The notes beneath the pieces are model-generated. The model searched no databases. It worked only from the letters and a program-made list of their open reading frames with translations, and was not told the origin of the DNA. From assembly GCA_017452945.1 (NCBI GenBank), contig JAFTLD010000078.1:1-45209 (forward strand): 45,209 nucleotides of DNA, read 5' to 3'. Position 1 is the stretch's first letter. Each line of letters starts with the position of its first letter. This document shows positions 1 to 8,158 of this stretch, piece after piece. The translations under genes and the position numbers were made by a program. Source of the stretch: Clostridia bacterium (GTDB lineage: Bacteria > Bacillota_A > Clostridia > Oscillospirales > CAG-272).

Positions 1-32
1 ACCCACGGGACCCATTTATGGGTAGTAAGTAA
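1..32 (+). CDS. tnpB: TnpB (IS200/IS605 OrfB), last codons only
   Basis: The third reading frame from the left edge ends in PRDPFMGSK followed by TAA at 30-32. A PFMGSK-type ending directly before a structured right end is typical of IS200/IS605 TnpB proteins, the RNA-guided nucleases ancestral to Cas12. The same ending (TNPFMGSK, stop) recurs at 23783-23809 at the head of the second copy of this element. Only nine residues are visible, so the identification rests on the tail plus the structured DNA behind it. The rest of the gene should lie left of the window. Confidence 0.6.
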   Translation, partial: PRDPFMGSK

Positions 33-140
33 CAGTTGCATGGCTGGCAGGCCAATTGACGGCGCACTTGTGCGCAGCCAGTATTATTAGGGCTATGCCC
101 GAAACTGAAATACCACCCGCTATGCGGGTGGATATTTATT
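10..140 (+). mobile_element. IS200/IS605-type right end / candidate omega-RNA scaffold, copy 1
   Basis: This 131-base stretch follows the tnpB stop and is repeated at 23789-23911. It can fold into four hairpins: CCCATTTATGGG (11-22); a long stem closed by CTGGC/GCCAG with GCGCACTTGTGCGC inside; GGGCTATGCCC (about 90-100); and CCACCCGC-TAT-GCGGGTGG (114-132). The element appears to end at GATATTTATT (131-140), where the two copies stop matching. In IS605 elements the right end doubles as the omega-RNA that guides TnpB, with the guide being the flanking DNA, here about 141-156. The function is inferred from family knowledge. Confidence 0.6.
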
Positions 141-159
141 GCTTTTTTATGGAAACCTA

Positions 160-189
160 TTGACAAACATATCCTGCTTGTAGTATAAT
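160..189 (+). promoter_or_regulatory. Sigma-A promoter of the permease gene
   Basis: TTGACA at 160-165 and TATAAT at 184-189 are separated by 18 bases. Transcription would start near 196, leaving a leader of about 35 bases before the ATG at 231. This argues against the longer TTG start at 198. Confidence 0.8.
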
Positions 190-230
190 TTCTCTCGTTG
201 CGAAATTTTACAGGGCGAAAGGAATTTGTG

Positions 231-1388
231 ATGATTCAACAAAGATTGCATCCTCGGTTTGTGATACATCCACAAGACACGCTGCGCAAGGTTGGCGCGT
301 TTTGCAAAAAGAATATTATGCTTCTGGTGGCTGCCGCATGCGCTGCCGTCACGGCTGTCATCGTGCCACCCGACGCTGCTTACCTCGGGTATTTTGACCT
401 TGGCACGCTGACCTGCCTGTTCTGTACCTTAGCGGTGGTGTGTGCGCTCAAGAACATCCGCTTTTTCACGGTACTCTCACGCAAGATCGTGCAATGCACG
501 GGCTCGTTGCGCATGGCGGTGCTTGCCTTGGTGTGGGTGACCTTTATCGGCTCGATGCTGATCAGCAACGATATGGCGCTTCTGACCTTTTTGCCGCTCG
601 GCTTTTTCGTGCTGACCTTTACCGGGATGCAAAAGTACATGGCGTTCGTTTTTATCATGCAGAATATTGCCGCCAATCTCGGTGGTATGCTGACGCCCTT
701 TGGCAATCCGCAGAATTTGTACCTGTACAGCTACTTCAACATTCCCACGGGCGAATTTATGAGCATTATGCTCATCCCGTTCTTGGCAGCCATCGCGTTG
801 ATCACGATCTGCTGTCTGTTCTTGCCCCGCGTTAAGTTAGAAATGCCCGAAGAGGGAGGTGACCGCCTGCCCGTTGGTCGTACGGTCATTTATCTTGTGC
901 TGTTCGCGCTGGCACTTGTGGTGGTGTTCCGCGTGATTCCGTACTGGGTTGGTCTGATCGTCATTACCGCTGCGCTGTTGTTTATGGACAGAAAGGCGAT
1001 TGCCGACGTGGACTACGGCTTGCTTGGCACCTTTGTCTGCTTCTTTATCTTTGCAGGCAACATGGCGCGCATTCCTGCAGTCAGCGAGTTAATGAGCGGC
1101 CTTTTGGAAAAGAACACGCTGATCTTCTCGGTGCTTTCCTGTCAGGTCATCAGTAACGTGCCTTCGGCCATTCTGCTCTCGCAGTTCACGACCAACTATC
1201 CCGCGCTGCTCTTGGGCGTCAATATCGGCGGTGCAGGCACGCTGATCGCATCCTTGGCCTCGCTGATCACTTTCCGTGAGTATTGCGCACACAATCCCGG
1301 CAAGGCAGGCTCGTATCTTGCCAAGTTTACGGCACTCAATTTCGGCTTTGTTGCGGTGCTTTGTGCAATTGCATTGCTTATTATATGA
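231..1388 (+). CDS. SLC13/ArsB-type anion permease (citrate-transporter superfamily)
   Basis: A 385-residue integral membrane protein with roughly ten hydrophobic segments. The N-terminal half contains the SNDMALLTFLPLGF segment, where an Asn-Asp lies in a re-entrant loop, followed by an ANLGGMLTPFGNPQN stretch. The C-terminal half has a matching SNVPSAILLSQF and a final hydrophobic hairpin. This inverted SN...(T/P) repeat is the substrate/ion site signature of the ion transporter superfamily (DASS, ArsB, NhaD). The substrate cannot be read from sequence; a dicarboxylate, other anion or Na+/H+ exchange is possible. ATG 231 is chosen because AAAGGA lies 8 bases upstream and the promoter would leave almost no leader for TTG 198. 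It has its own promoter and terminator, so it is monocistronic. Confidence 0.8.
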   Translation: MIQQRLHPRFVIHPQDTLRKVGAFCKKNIMLLVAAACAAVTAVIVPPDAAYLGYFDLGTLTCLFCTLAVVCALKNIRFFTVLSRKIVQCTGSLRMAVLALVWVTFIGSMLISNDMALLTFLPLGFFVLTFTGMQKYMAFVFIMQNIAANLGGMLTPFGNPQNLYLYSYFNIPTGEFMSIMLIPFLAAIALITICCLFLPRVKLEMPEEGGDRLPVGRTVIYLVLFALALVVVFRVIPYWVGLIVITAALLFMDRKAIADVDYGLLGTFVCFFIFAGNMARIPAVSELMSGLLEKNTLIFSVLSCQVISNVPSAILLSQFTTNYPALLLGVNIGGAGTLIASLASLITFREYCAHNPGKAGSYLAKFTALNFGFVAVLCAIALLII

Positions 1389-1395
1389 AAAATCC

Positions 1396-1428
1396 AAGCT
1401 CGACCGTTCAAGTGTCGGGCTTTTGTTT
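1396..1428 (+). terminator. Rho-independent terminator after the permease
   Basis: AAGCTCGAC (1396-1404) pairs with GTCGGGCTT (1414-1422), including one G-T pair, and is followed by a T-rich run. Confidence 0.8.
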
Positions 1429-1458
1429 TATTTTATAAGGGATATTTGCAAAATCCTA

Positions 1459-1487
1459 TTGAGAAATTCTATAAAATATGTTATAAT
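1459..1487 (+). promoter_or_regulatory. Promoter of the 151-residue membrane protein gene
   Basis: TTGAGA at 1459-1464, a 17-base spacer and TATAAT at 1482-1487. The gene starts 35 bases further on. Confidence 0.75.
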
Positions 1488-1521
1488 TAAAAAAACTATG
1501 CTTTTTTGCAAGGAGTGTCAT

Positions 1522-1977
1522 ATGGCTTATACCGAAGACGAAAAATTACAGATATACACCGAGGCAACCGAACCTGCCCTTTGTGCGGTGCATGAATATT
1601 ACCGCGCGCTCTCGCTTTTGCAGAAGATTCACGGTTATCGCGATGCGGATGCGCTTTACGAGCAGTATGCAAAGGAGATCGATCGCCTTGAAAAGCTGGC
1701 GGCAGTCGGAGCAAGCCATGAGAACGATGAGGTCAAGGCTTACCGTGAAAAGCAGCAAAAAAAGCGCAATCTTGTCACGGTTTTTCTGTGCTCCTTGTTC
1801 GGTCTTTCGCTCCTGACCTTTATTTTGGTGCTGGTGCTGACGCCCAAGGGCTATATCCTTTGGCCCTGCCTGACGCTTTGCTTGCTGATTGGTGTGATCG
1901 TATATACCCAGGTCGTTCGCCCCGCGATCAACAAAGCCAAGGACAAAAAGCAGCAAAATCAGGAAAATCAAAAATAA
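1522..1977 (+). CDS. Small membrane protein with cytoplasmic helical N-terminus, unknown function
   Basis: I do not recognise a family. The 151-residue product has a charged helical N-terminal part (about residues 1-85, with Tyr-rich segments and a KQQKKR stretch). Two hydrophobic segments follow (about 87-107 and 112-132), then a very polar Lys/Gln/Asn tail (KDKKQQNQENQK). This topology puts both ends in the cytoplasm. ATG 1522 has AAGGAG six bases upstream; the longer open frame from 1276 runs back through the terminator and promoter and is rejected. It has its own promoter. No neighbour hints at its role. Confidence 0.75.
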   Translation: MAYTEDEKLQIYTEATEPALCAVHEYYRALSLLQKIHGYRDADALYEQYAKEIDRLEKLAAVGASHENDEVKAYREKQQKKRNLVTVFLCSLFGLSLLTFILVLVLTPKGYILWPCLTLCLLIGVIVYTQVVRPAINKAKDKKQQNQENQK

Positions 1978-2012
1978 TTTTCAAAAATACGGAACATTTT
2001 CAGAAAAACAGC

Positions 2013-2028
2013 GTCTATATAGATAGAC
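2013..2028. other. Perfect inverted repeat just upstream of the U32 gene
   Basis: GTCTAT-atag-ATAGAC ends three bases before the GGAGG ribosome site at 2031-2035. It could be a small operator or an mRNA hairpin affecting translation; nothing else is known. Confidence 0.35.
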
Positions 2029-2040
2029 ACGGAGGTTATT

Positions 2041-3345
2041 ATGCCCGAGCTTTTATCCCCCGCGGGGAATTTTGAAAAACTCAAGGCGGCTTTGCTTTAC
2101 GGAGCAGATGCCGTATATTGCGCAGGACAGATGTTTGGTATGCGTTCTGCAGCAGATAATTTTACCAATGACGAGCTCAGAGAAGCAGTGGAATACACGC
2201 ATGCGCGTGGAAAAAAGCTGTACCTGACCGTCAACACCATGCCGCGCACTGCGGAATATCCGCTTTTACGCAAATTCTTATACGAGATCAAGGATTATGG
2301 CATTGATGCGATGATCGTAGCTGACATGGGTGTGTTGGCGACGGTTAAGGAGATCTTGCCCGATATGGAGATTCACATCTCCACGCAGACAAGCATCGTA
2401 AGTCCCGCAGCGGCCTGTGCGTGGGCTGCATTGGGAGCAAAAAGATTGGTGCTGGCGCGTGAGCTCAGCTTTTCCGAGATTGCGGCCATTCGTGAAGCGT
2501 TGCCGGACGACGTGGAGCTGGAGGCTTTTGTACACGGTTCGATGTGCGTGTCGTACAGCGGCAGATGTCTGCTTGCAAACGCGCTCAACGGCCGCGACGG
2601 AAACCGCGGTACCTGCTCGCAGCCCTGCAGATGGAATTACGTGCTGGTTGAGGAAAAGCGGCCGGAAATGCCCATCCCGATTGAGCAAAACGAGCACGGT
2701 ACGTTTATCATGTCCTCCAAGGACATGTGTACCATCGAATGCATCCCGCAGCTGATGCAAAGTGGCATTGATTCCTTCAAGATCGAGGGAAGAATGAAGA
2801 GTGCGTATTATACCGCCGTGGTCACCAATGCGTATCGCATGGCCATGGATGCATATACAGCCGATCCGGACGGCTACGTTTTCAATCCGGAATGGCTGAC
2901 CGAGTTGGAGAGTGTTTCGCACCGCACGTACGGTACGGGCTTTTACTTAGACGATCCCATGAATAATCCCCAACTTCTGGGAGAGTGCGGATATATGCGA
3001 GAAAAAGCATATTTCGCTACGGCAACGGAATATAATCAAGAGGAAGCAAGTGCGATAGAAGCGGCAGGCATCCCTCAAGAGAACGAGCAGGGAAGACTGT
3101 ACCGCTTTGTGCAGAGAAACAAGGTCAGCGTTGGCCAAGGGGCGGAGGTTATTTCCCCCGGTAAGATCGGTGTAGGATTTGACGTTTGTGAGCTGTATGC
3201 TCCCGACGGCACACCGATTCCTTCTGCACCGCATCCTTCCATGATATTCTGGTGCCGCGTACCCTTCTTGATACGCGAGGGCGATATCATGCGCGCAGGC
3301 AGTGCCAAGGGCTTTGATAAGCGCGTCAAGGATACGCTGAAATAA
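2041..3345 (+). CDS. Peptidase U32 family protein (TrhP/YrrO-like)
   Basis: A 434-residue U32 'collagenase-like' protein. It starts with the family N-terminus (PELLSPAGNFEKLKAALLYGADAVY), has the AFVHGSMCVSYSGRCLLANAL segment and a Cys-rich NRGTCSQPCRWNY stretch, and the SKDMCTIECIPQLMQSGIDSFKIEGRMKS core. The conserved Cys residues in this region are known in the TrhP/RlhA branch to support an iron-sulfur cluster for prephenate-dependent tRNA or rRNA hydroxylation. A C-terminal small beta domain (about 340-434) is present. It is therefore more likely an RNA-modification factor than a protease. GGAGG lies six bases before ATG. It heads a close-packed run with uppP, an RNase M5-like gene, rlmA and a glycosyltransferase. 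Confidence 0.85.
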   Translation: MPELLSPAGNFEKLKAALLYGADAVYCAGQMFGMRSAADNFTNDELREAVEYTHARGKKLYLTVNTMPRTAEYPLLRKFLYEIKDYGIDAMIVADMGVLATVKEILPDMEIHISTQTSIVSPAAACAWAALGAKRLVLARELSFSEIAAIREALPDDVELEAFVHGSMCVSYSGRCLLANALNGRDGNRGTCSQPCRWNYVLVEEKRPEMPIPIEQNEHGTFIMSSKDMCTIECIPQLMQSGIDSFKIEGRMKSAYYTAVVTNAYRMAMDAYTADPDGYVFNPEWLTELESVSHRTYGTGFYLDDPMNNPQLLGECGYMREKAYFATATEYNQEEASAIEAAGIPQENEQGRLYRFVQRNKVSVGQGAEVISPGKIGVGFDVCELYAPDGTPIPSAPHPSMIFWCRVPFLIREGDIMRAGSAKGFDKRVKDTLK

Positions 3346-3353
3346 GGAGAGAG

Positions 3354-4232
3354 ATGGGGATCTTATTGCTCAAATCGTTGTTGTATGGCATATTGGAGGG
3401 CGTGACCGAATGGTTGCCCATCAGCTCCACGGGACATCTGATCCTGTTGGAATCGTTTTTGACGCTCGACGTGGGTGCAGACGTGCATCCGCAGTTTGCA
3501 TCCGAATTTCGGGAGCTGTTTTTGGTCGCCATACAATTGGGAGCGGTTTTGGCAGTGATCACCTCATATAAAGACAGATTGTTTCCGCCAATGCGCGACC
3601 GCGATGCCGGAAAAAACGCGGTAAACATATGGACGCGTGTGTTGGTGGGTTGTATTCCTGCAGGGCTTGCAGGCGTCCTTTTGGACGAAATATTGGAAAG
3701 AGCCACGGGCAGGGACATGGACGGCTGGCTGTACAACGGTGTTGTGGTCGCCACCATGCTTGTGCTGTACGGTGCGCTGTTTATCATTGTGGAGTGCGTG
3801 CGCACGGGCAAATCGGCTAAAGTCACGGACGTTGGGCAAATGTCGTATGCCAAGGCGTTTGGCGTTGGTGTGTTTCAGATGCTTTCGTTGGTGCCGGGGA
3901 CCTCGCGCTCAGGCTCGACTATCTTAGGCGGTATGCTTTTGGGGCTTTCGCGCGCGGCAGCGGCTGAATTTTCCTTTTTTATGGCCATAGCGGTCATGGC
4001 AGGCGCGTCAGCCATCAAGGGGCTGGGGTTTGCCAAATTCATGCTGCAAAACGATCTGCGCATGCCCTACGAGGCTGCCATGGTGCTGTTGGTTGCGGGC
4101 GCGGTTGCCTATCTGACCTCGCGCCTGTCCATTCGGTTTTTGATGGATTTTTCCGCACGCCACGGCTTTGCACCGTTTGGCGTATATCGCATCCTGCTTG
4201 GTGCAGCGGTGCTGTGTTATGAACTAATATAA
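3354..4232 (+). CDS. uppP: Undecaprenyl-diphosphatase UppP (BacA)
   Basis: A 292-residue polytopic membrane enzyme that removes one phosphate from undecaprenyl diphosphate so the lipid carrier can be reused for peptidoglycan; its activity gives bacitracin tolerance. Both family signatures are visible: EGVTEWLPISSTGHLIL at residues 15-31 (E15, E19, S25, H28) and the PGTSRSGSTILGG motif in the second half. About eight hydrophobic segments are present and the length matches the family. AAGGAGA overlaps the stop of the upstream U32 gene and the gap is only eight bases, so the two are probably cotranscribed. Confidence 0.96.
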   Translation: MGILLLKSLLYGILEGVTEWLPISSTGHLILLESFLTLDVGADVHPQFASEFRELFLVAIQLGAVLAVITSYKDRLFPPMRDRDAGKNAVNIWTRVLVGCIPAGLAGVLLDEILERATGRDMDGWLYNGVVVATMLVLYGALFIIVECVRTGKSAKVTDVGQMSYAKAFGVGVFQMLSLVPGTSRSGSTILGGMLLGLSRAAAAEFSFFMAIAVMAGASAIKGLGFAKFMLQNDLRMPYEAAMVLLVAGAVAYLTSRLSIRFLMDFSARHGFAPFGVYRILLGAAVLCYELI

Positions 4233-4241
4233 GGAGCAGGT

Positions 4242-4838
4242 ATGTCACAAAAGCTTGTGATCCCGTATCCCGTGATTGTGGAAGGGAAGTATGATAAGAT
4301 CAAGCTGTCCTCAATCATTGAGGCTCAGATCATTTCCACACAAGGGTTCGGTGTTTTCAAAAATCGGGAGCTTGCGCAGCTGTTGCGAAAGCTTGCTGAG
4401 AAGAGCATGATCATTGTGCTGACCGACAGCGACGGTGGCGGCAAGGTCATTCGCTCGCATATATCCGGCCTGATCCCTAAGGATAGGCTGATACAACTGT
4501 ATATTCCGCAGATCAAGGGCAAGGAGCGCCGCAAGCAGGAGCCGGGCGCACAGGGCTTGCTGGGTGTGGAGGGCATGGATGCGCAGCTTTTGCGCGAGCT
4601 GCTCGCACCTTACGCGCAGGGCGATGCGGCACAGAGATACCGCGAAAATCCGCTTTCCAAGACCGATTTCTTTCTCGATGGTCTGTCGGGAGGCGCGGAC
4701 AGCAAAGCGCGCCGTGCTGAAATTGCCGGGGCCTGTGGGCTGCCCAAGGATATGACCGCAAATGCATTGCTTGACGCTTTGCGGATGCTGATGAGCTACG
4801 ACGAGTATCTTGCGCTGGTCGGCAGAGAACGGAGATAG
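4242..4838 (+). CDS. rnmV: Toprim-domain protein related to ribonuclease M5
   Basis: A 198-residue protein with an N-terminal Toprim fold: VIVEGKYDK carries the catalytic-type Glu14 and VLTDSDGGGKVIRS gives the Asp62-x-Asp64 pair. The GVEG step and a C-terminal helical domain (about 115-198) match RNase M5, which matures 5S rRNA in Firmicutes. RNase M5 usually reads DPDFPG after the first Asp; here it is DSDGGG, so a divergent clade is possible. The window shows no 5S rRNA gene. It lies nine bases after uppP and six before rlmA, in one operon-like run. Confidence 0.7.
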   Translation: MSQKLVIPYPVIVEGKYDKIKLSSIIEAQIISTQGFGVFKNRELAQLLRKLAEKSMIIVLTDSDGGGKVIRSHISGLIPKDRLIQLYIPQIKGKERRKQEPGAQGLLGVEGMDAQLLRELLAPYAQGDAAQRYRENPLSKTDFFLDGLSGGADSKARRAEIAGACGLPKDMTANALLDALRMLMSYDEYLALVGRERR

Positions 4839-4843
4839 ACGAC

Positions 4844-5665
4844 ATGCTGAACAATTTGACTGATATATTGGTCTGCCCCGTGTGCAAAAACGGTGTGCGG
4901 GTCGAGGATAAAACGCTTTGCTGCCTTGGCGGAAAGCACCGCTTTGACGTGGCCAAGGAAGGATACGTCAACTTGGCCGTAGGACATATGCCGGGCGGTG
5001 ACTCCAAGGAGGCGATTGCGGCGCGGACAAGCTTTTTGGAAAAGGGATATTACGCCCCTGCCGCAAAGGCATTGGAGCAGGCGGTGCAGGATTATCTGCC
5101 TGTGGGCGCGACGCTGATCGATGCGGGCTGCGGACAGGGATGGTATTCCAACCGACTGGCAAAGGCGGGATACCGCATGGCAGGCTTTGACCTTTCCAAG
5201 TTCGGCTGTGCGCGCGCTGCTAAAAATGCCGCTGCGATGGGACTGCCCGATACCGCCTATGCGGTGGCTTCGGTATATACCATGCCTCTGCAAGATGCAT
5301 GTGCAGACGGTGTACTGAATATCTTTGCACCCTGTGCGGAGCAGGAATACCGTCGCGTGCTCAAGGACGGTGGGTATCTGTTTCTCTTGGGCGCAGGACA
5401 GACGCACCTGATGGGACTGAAAAAGGCGCTTTACGATACTACTTATGAAAATGCCGCGCGTGCCGACTTACCGACCGACATGACGCTTGTTCAAACAAGA
5501 CGCGTTACGTTCGAGATCACGGTAGAGGGACAGAGCGATATTGAAGCGCTGTTTTCCATGACGCCTTACTATTGGCGCACCAGCCGTGATGATAAGGCAA
5601 AGCTTGCAGCGCTTGAAACCTTGACCACAGAGGTGGACATGCTGCTTTACGTTTACACAAAATAA
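4844..5665 (+). CDS. 23S rRNA (guanine-N1)-methyltransferase, RlmA family
   Basis: A 273-residue SAM-dependent methyltransferase. The N-terminal zinc ribbon is visible (Cys11-x2-Cys14, Cys26/27, His32), followed by the FDVAKEGYVNL stretch typical of RlmA. GGDSKEAIAARTSFLEKGYY is next, then motif I (LIDAGCGQGWYS) of the Rossmann fold. RlmA enzymes methylate N1 of G745 or G748 in helix 35 of 23S rRNA; the Gram-positive version (TlrB type) can affect tylosin response. Which position applies is not visible. A weak GGAG lies nine bases upstream of ATG, right behind the previous stop, which suggests translational coupling. Confidence 0.88.
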   Translation: MLNNLTDILVCPVCKNGVRVEDKTLCCLGGKHRFDVAKEGYVNLAVGHMPGGDSKEAIAARTSFLEKGYYAPAAKALEQAVQDYLPVGATLIDAGCGQGWYSNRLAKAGYRMAGFDLSKFGCARAAKNAAAMGLPDTAYAVASVYTMPLQDACADGVLNIFAPCAEQEYRRVLKDGGYLFLLGAGQTHLMGLKKALYDTTYENAARADLPTDMTLVQTRRVTFEITVEGQSDIEALFSMTPYYWRTSRDDKAKLAALETLTTEVDMLLYVYTK

Positions 5666-5685
5666 AATAAAGGATTATAAAAACC

Positions 5686-6399
5686 ATGAAATTTTCACTT
5701 TGCATTCCCATGTATAACGAGTCGAGCATTATTGAGGACACCGCGCGACAGCTGTCCGAGTATATGCAGGCAAATTTTGAGGATTACGAGATCATTTTCT
5801 CCAGCGACGGCTCCAAGGACGGCTGCGATAAGCTGGTGGAGCAGATGCATCTGCCTTGCGTGCGTGTTGTAGGCTATGAGCAGAATCGCGGCAAGGGCTA
5901 TGCGGTGCGCACGGCAATGCTTGCTGCCAAGGGCGATTACGTCATGTTCACCGACGCTGACCTGGCTTACGGCACCGATGTGATCGGCCGCGTGCGTGAC
6001 GCATTTTTAGAGCATCCGGAGGCCGATATGGTGATCGGCTCTCGTAATTTGTCCAAGGATGGCTATGAGGGCTATACCTTTATTCGCAAGCTGGCCAGTA
6101 AGACGTATATCAAGGTGCTTTGCTTGGCGGGCGGCTTTAAGTTGTCCGATTCTCAGTGCGGCTGCAAGGCGTTTACGGGGGACGCGGTCAAAAAGATTTT
6201 CCCGCGTTGCGAGGTGGATCGCTTTGCCTTTGACTTTGAGGCCATTTTGTGGGCGGTCAAGTACGGCATGACCATTCATGAGATCCCCGTTAAGATCATC
6301 AACCACCGCGAATCGTCGGTCAACCTGGTACGCGATACGCTTAAGATGCTGCGCGACCTTGCCAAGATGAAGAGAAGGATCAAAAAAGCAAAAATCTGA
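5686..6399 (+). CDS. Family 2 glycosyltransferase (dolichyl/polyprenyl-phosphate sugar synthase-like)
   Basis: A 237-residue GT-A glycosyltransferase. The start (FSLCIPMYNESSIIEDT), SSDGSKDG, NRGKGYAVRTAM and the metal-binding FTDADLAYG follow the order of polyprenyl-phosphate glucosyl/mannosyltransferases such as ALG5/DPM1-like enzymes. DSQCGCKAF and FDFEAILWA are the acceptor-side motifs. No membrane helix is present, so it would act at the inner face of the membrane on a lipid-phosphate acceptor. Given uppP in the same run, a role in lipid-linked sugar supply for the envelope is plausible but inferred. AAAGGA lies 11 bases before ATG. Confidence 0.88.
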   Translation: MKFSLCIPMYNESSIIEDTARQLSEYMQANFEDYEIIFSSDGSKDGCDKLVEQMHLPCVRVVGYEQNRGKGYAVRTAMLAAKGDYVMFTDADLAYGTDVIGRVRDAFLEHPEADMVIGSRNLSKDGYEGYTFIRKLASKTYIKVLCLAGGFKLSDSQCGCKAFTGDAVKKIFPRCEVDRFAFDFEAILWAVKYGMTIHEIPVKIINHRESSVNLVRDTLKMLRDLAKMKRRIKKAKI

Positions 6400-6430
6400 A
6401 TATTGTAAGCAATGAAAGGAGGCAATCGCC

Positions 6431-7189
6431 ATGAAAAAAACGATCACTATTTTACTTCTGACCGCTTTGTGTCTGACTTTTTTGACCTCCTGCGACATGG
6501 GCAACGGCCTTGTTGCCGAGCTGCTCGGAGGCATTCGGGATGAGTATGATTACGGCTACGTTGAGCCCCCGGTAGACGTATATGAATCGGAATACGTAGC
6601 AATCGATCCGATCGAGCCGTGGGGGACGGTTGAGGTTCAGACCACGCCGCCTTATGAGATCGAAACGGAATACGATACGGTCGAGGAGTATTGGAGCGAG
6701 GATTTGATCATCGATCCTGCGCCTGCTATGACACAGATCGCGTACAGCGCGGTAGATTATATAAATGCCGAGTATATTTCGGGCTGCGAGATCTTTACGG
6801 AGATTCTGTATACCAATGATCAGCCGTGGGTAGATCCTCCCCGGGTGACCGTTGAGCAGGGCTGCGATTCGCTGTACGTGGGTGGCATACTGGGACTTTC
6901 CAATGCAAATTATGCGACATTCGGATATTCCATCAACGGCCAAGGCCCGTATTATGCAGAGGATTATCAAAAGGATCCCGATCCCGAGCTCAAAGAGATC
7001 ATTACGAAGCAGGGCGCAGATTACGTAAGCGAATACCAGGTGACAATTCCGCTGGCCTCTTTGCCCGCAGGCAACTACGAGATCATCATCTGGTATGCCA
7101 ATTACAACAATGAAGCCGAGCTTGCCACAAACGTGGAGGATATGGTGTGTATCTTCAATTTGGAGATCGCACAGCTTATCATAGATTAA
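6431..7189 (+). CDS. Lipoprotein, paralogue 1 of a tandem pair
   Basis: A 252-residue predicted lipoprotein. The signal peptide ends in LTSC, with Cys at about residue 21, immediately followed by DMGNGLVAELLG, a segment shared word for word with the next gene. The mature part is acidic and Tyr/Glu rich at first (about 35-95). It then forms a probable beta-sandwich (about 95-252) with FGYSINGQG matching FGYNVNGQG in the neighbour. No family recognised. AAAGGAGG is eight bases upstream of ATG. It follows the glycosyltransferase by 31 bases and could be in the same transcript. Confidence 0.85.
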   Translation: MKKTITILLLTALCLTFLTSCDMGNGLVAELLGGIRDEYDYGYVEPPVDVYESEYVAIDPIEPWGTVEVQTTPPYEIETEYDTVEEYWSEDLIIDPAPAMTQIAYSAVDYINAEYISGCEIFTEILYTNDQPWVDPPRVTVEQGCDSLYVGGILGLSNANYATFGYSINGQGPYYAEDYQKDPDPELKEIITKQGADYVSEYQVTIPLASLPAGNYEIIIWYANYNNEAELATNVEDMVCIFNLEIAQLIID

Positions 7190-7219
7190 TTTACATCAAG
7201 AATCAAGGAGGATATGCAT

Positions 7220-8074
7220 ATGAAAAAAACCATCATCATGCTGCTTTTGACTGCTTTGTGCCTGACTGTCTTGACCTCCTGTGACATGGGCAACGGTCTT
7301 GTTGCCGAGCTGTTGGGAGATTTCAAGAATATTGCCGTACAAGAGGATATAGATCCCACCGTGGACTATACCTACGACATCGGGTATGCAACCGAAATAC
7401 CGGTCGAGCCGGATATCGGGATTGAGGAAACCGAGATCGCGGTCGATATCTGCCCGCCCGAAACGTACGACGACGTCGTGATTGATATTTCGTCGCTGAT
7501 CGGCCCTGCGCTGTATGCGATCAATTTGGTGGAGTATGAATACGACGGTGAGGTCGAAACCACTATGTTCGAAAAGAATATTTCGGACGCACAGCCGGAT
7601 GGCCTGGTGCTTTCCCCGGAACATATGCCTTCGTACGTTGGCTTTGGCGGCTGGACTGCGTTCTATACCGATTATGCGGTAAAATTCGGGTACAACGTCA
7701 ACGGGCAGGGGATTGAAAGTGACGAGAGCTTTGTGGCAGATCTGCCCGACGGAGTGGGTGCGCAGATTCCCAATGGCATATCGAATGTAGCGGGCGTGCT
7801 GATCCGCGTGCCTGTGAGCGCATTGGAGGACGGCTACAACGAGATCGAGCTGGTCTGCTATTTCCCCGATTTCGATTATACGCTGCGCCTGATGACCGTC
7901 AAGGTCTTCAAGGAGGTGCCTACAACGCTTGGCGAGGAAACGCAGGACGTTTGGTATGACGCCGTGCCTCCGATCGAGCCTCCCGTAGAAGATACTGCGG
8001 AAGATACGGCAGAAGATACGGTGGAGGATGCCGAGACCGAGATCGAATTCCCGGAAATTAATATAGACGGATAA
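7220..8074 (+). CDS. Lipoprotein, paralogue 2 of a tandem pair
   Basis: A 284-residue predicted lipoprotein paralogous to the preceding gene: the signal peptide, LTSC lipobox and CDMGNGLVAELLG are nearly identical even at DNA level, while the mature regions have diverged. It adds an acidic Thr/Glu/Asp tail built on EDTAEDTAEDT repeats (about 250-275). An ATG at 7214 (Met-His-Met) sits too close to AAGGAGGA; ATG 7220 has correct spacing and matches the paralogue. Function unknown; the beta-rich mature part suggests an extracellular binding module. Confidence 0.85.
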   Translation: MKKTIIMLLLTALCLTVLTSCDMGNGLVAELLGDFKNIAVQEDIDPTVDYTYDIGYATEIPVEPDIGIEETEIAVDICPPETYDDVVIDISSLIGPALYAINLVEYEYDGEVETTMFEKNISDAQPDGLVLSPEHMPSYVGFGGWTAFYTDYAVKFGYNVNGQGIESDESFVADLPDGVGAQIPNGISNVAGVLIRVPVSALEDGYNEIELVCYFPDFDYTLRLMTVKVFKEVPTTLGEETQDVWYDAVPPIEPPVEDTAEDTAEDTVEDAETEIEFPEINIDG

Positions 8075-8120
8075 AAATGCTCGACTTTCGGGCGCAACAT
8101 TTGAGAAAATTACTCGTAAT

Positions 8121-8157
8121 AAAAGGGGCTGTTCAAAAAACAGCCCCTGCGTTATTT
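8121..8157. terminator. Strong hairpin terminator
   Basis: AGGGGCTGTT (8124-8133) pairs with AACAGCCCCT (8139-8148). The downstream tract is GCGTTATTTTA; on the minus strand the tract is TTTTATTA. It ends the lipoprotein run and may also stop transcription coming from the right. Confidence 0.85.
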
Positions 8158-8158
8158 T

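Noticed and set aside
1276..1521. N-terminal extension of the 151-residue membrane protein
   Set aside because: It would overlap the permease gene, its terminator and a consensus promoter; ATG 1522 has its own AAGGAG.
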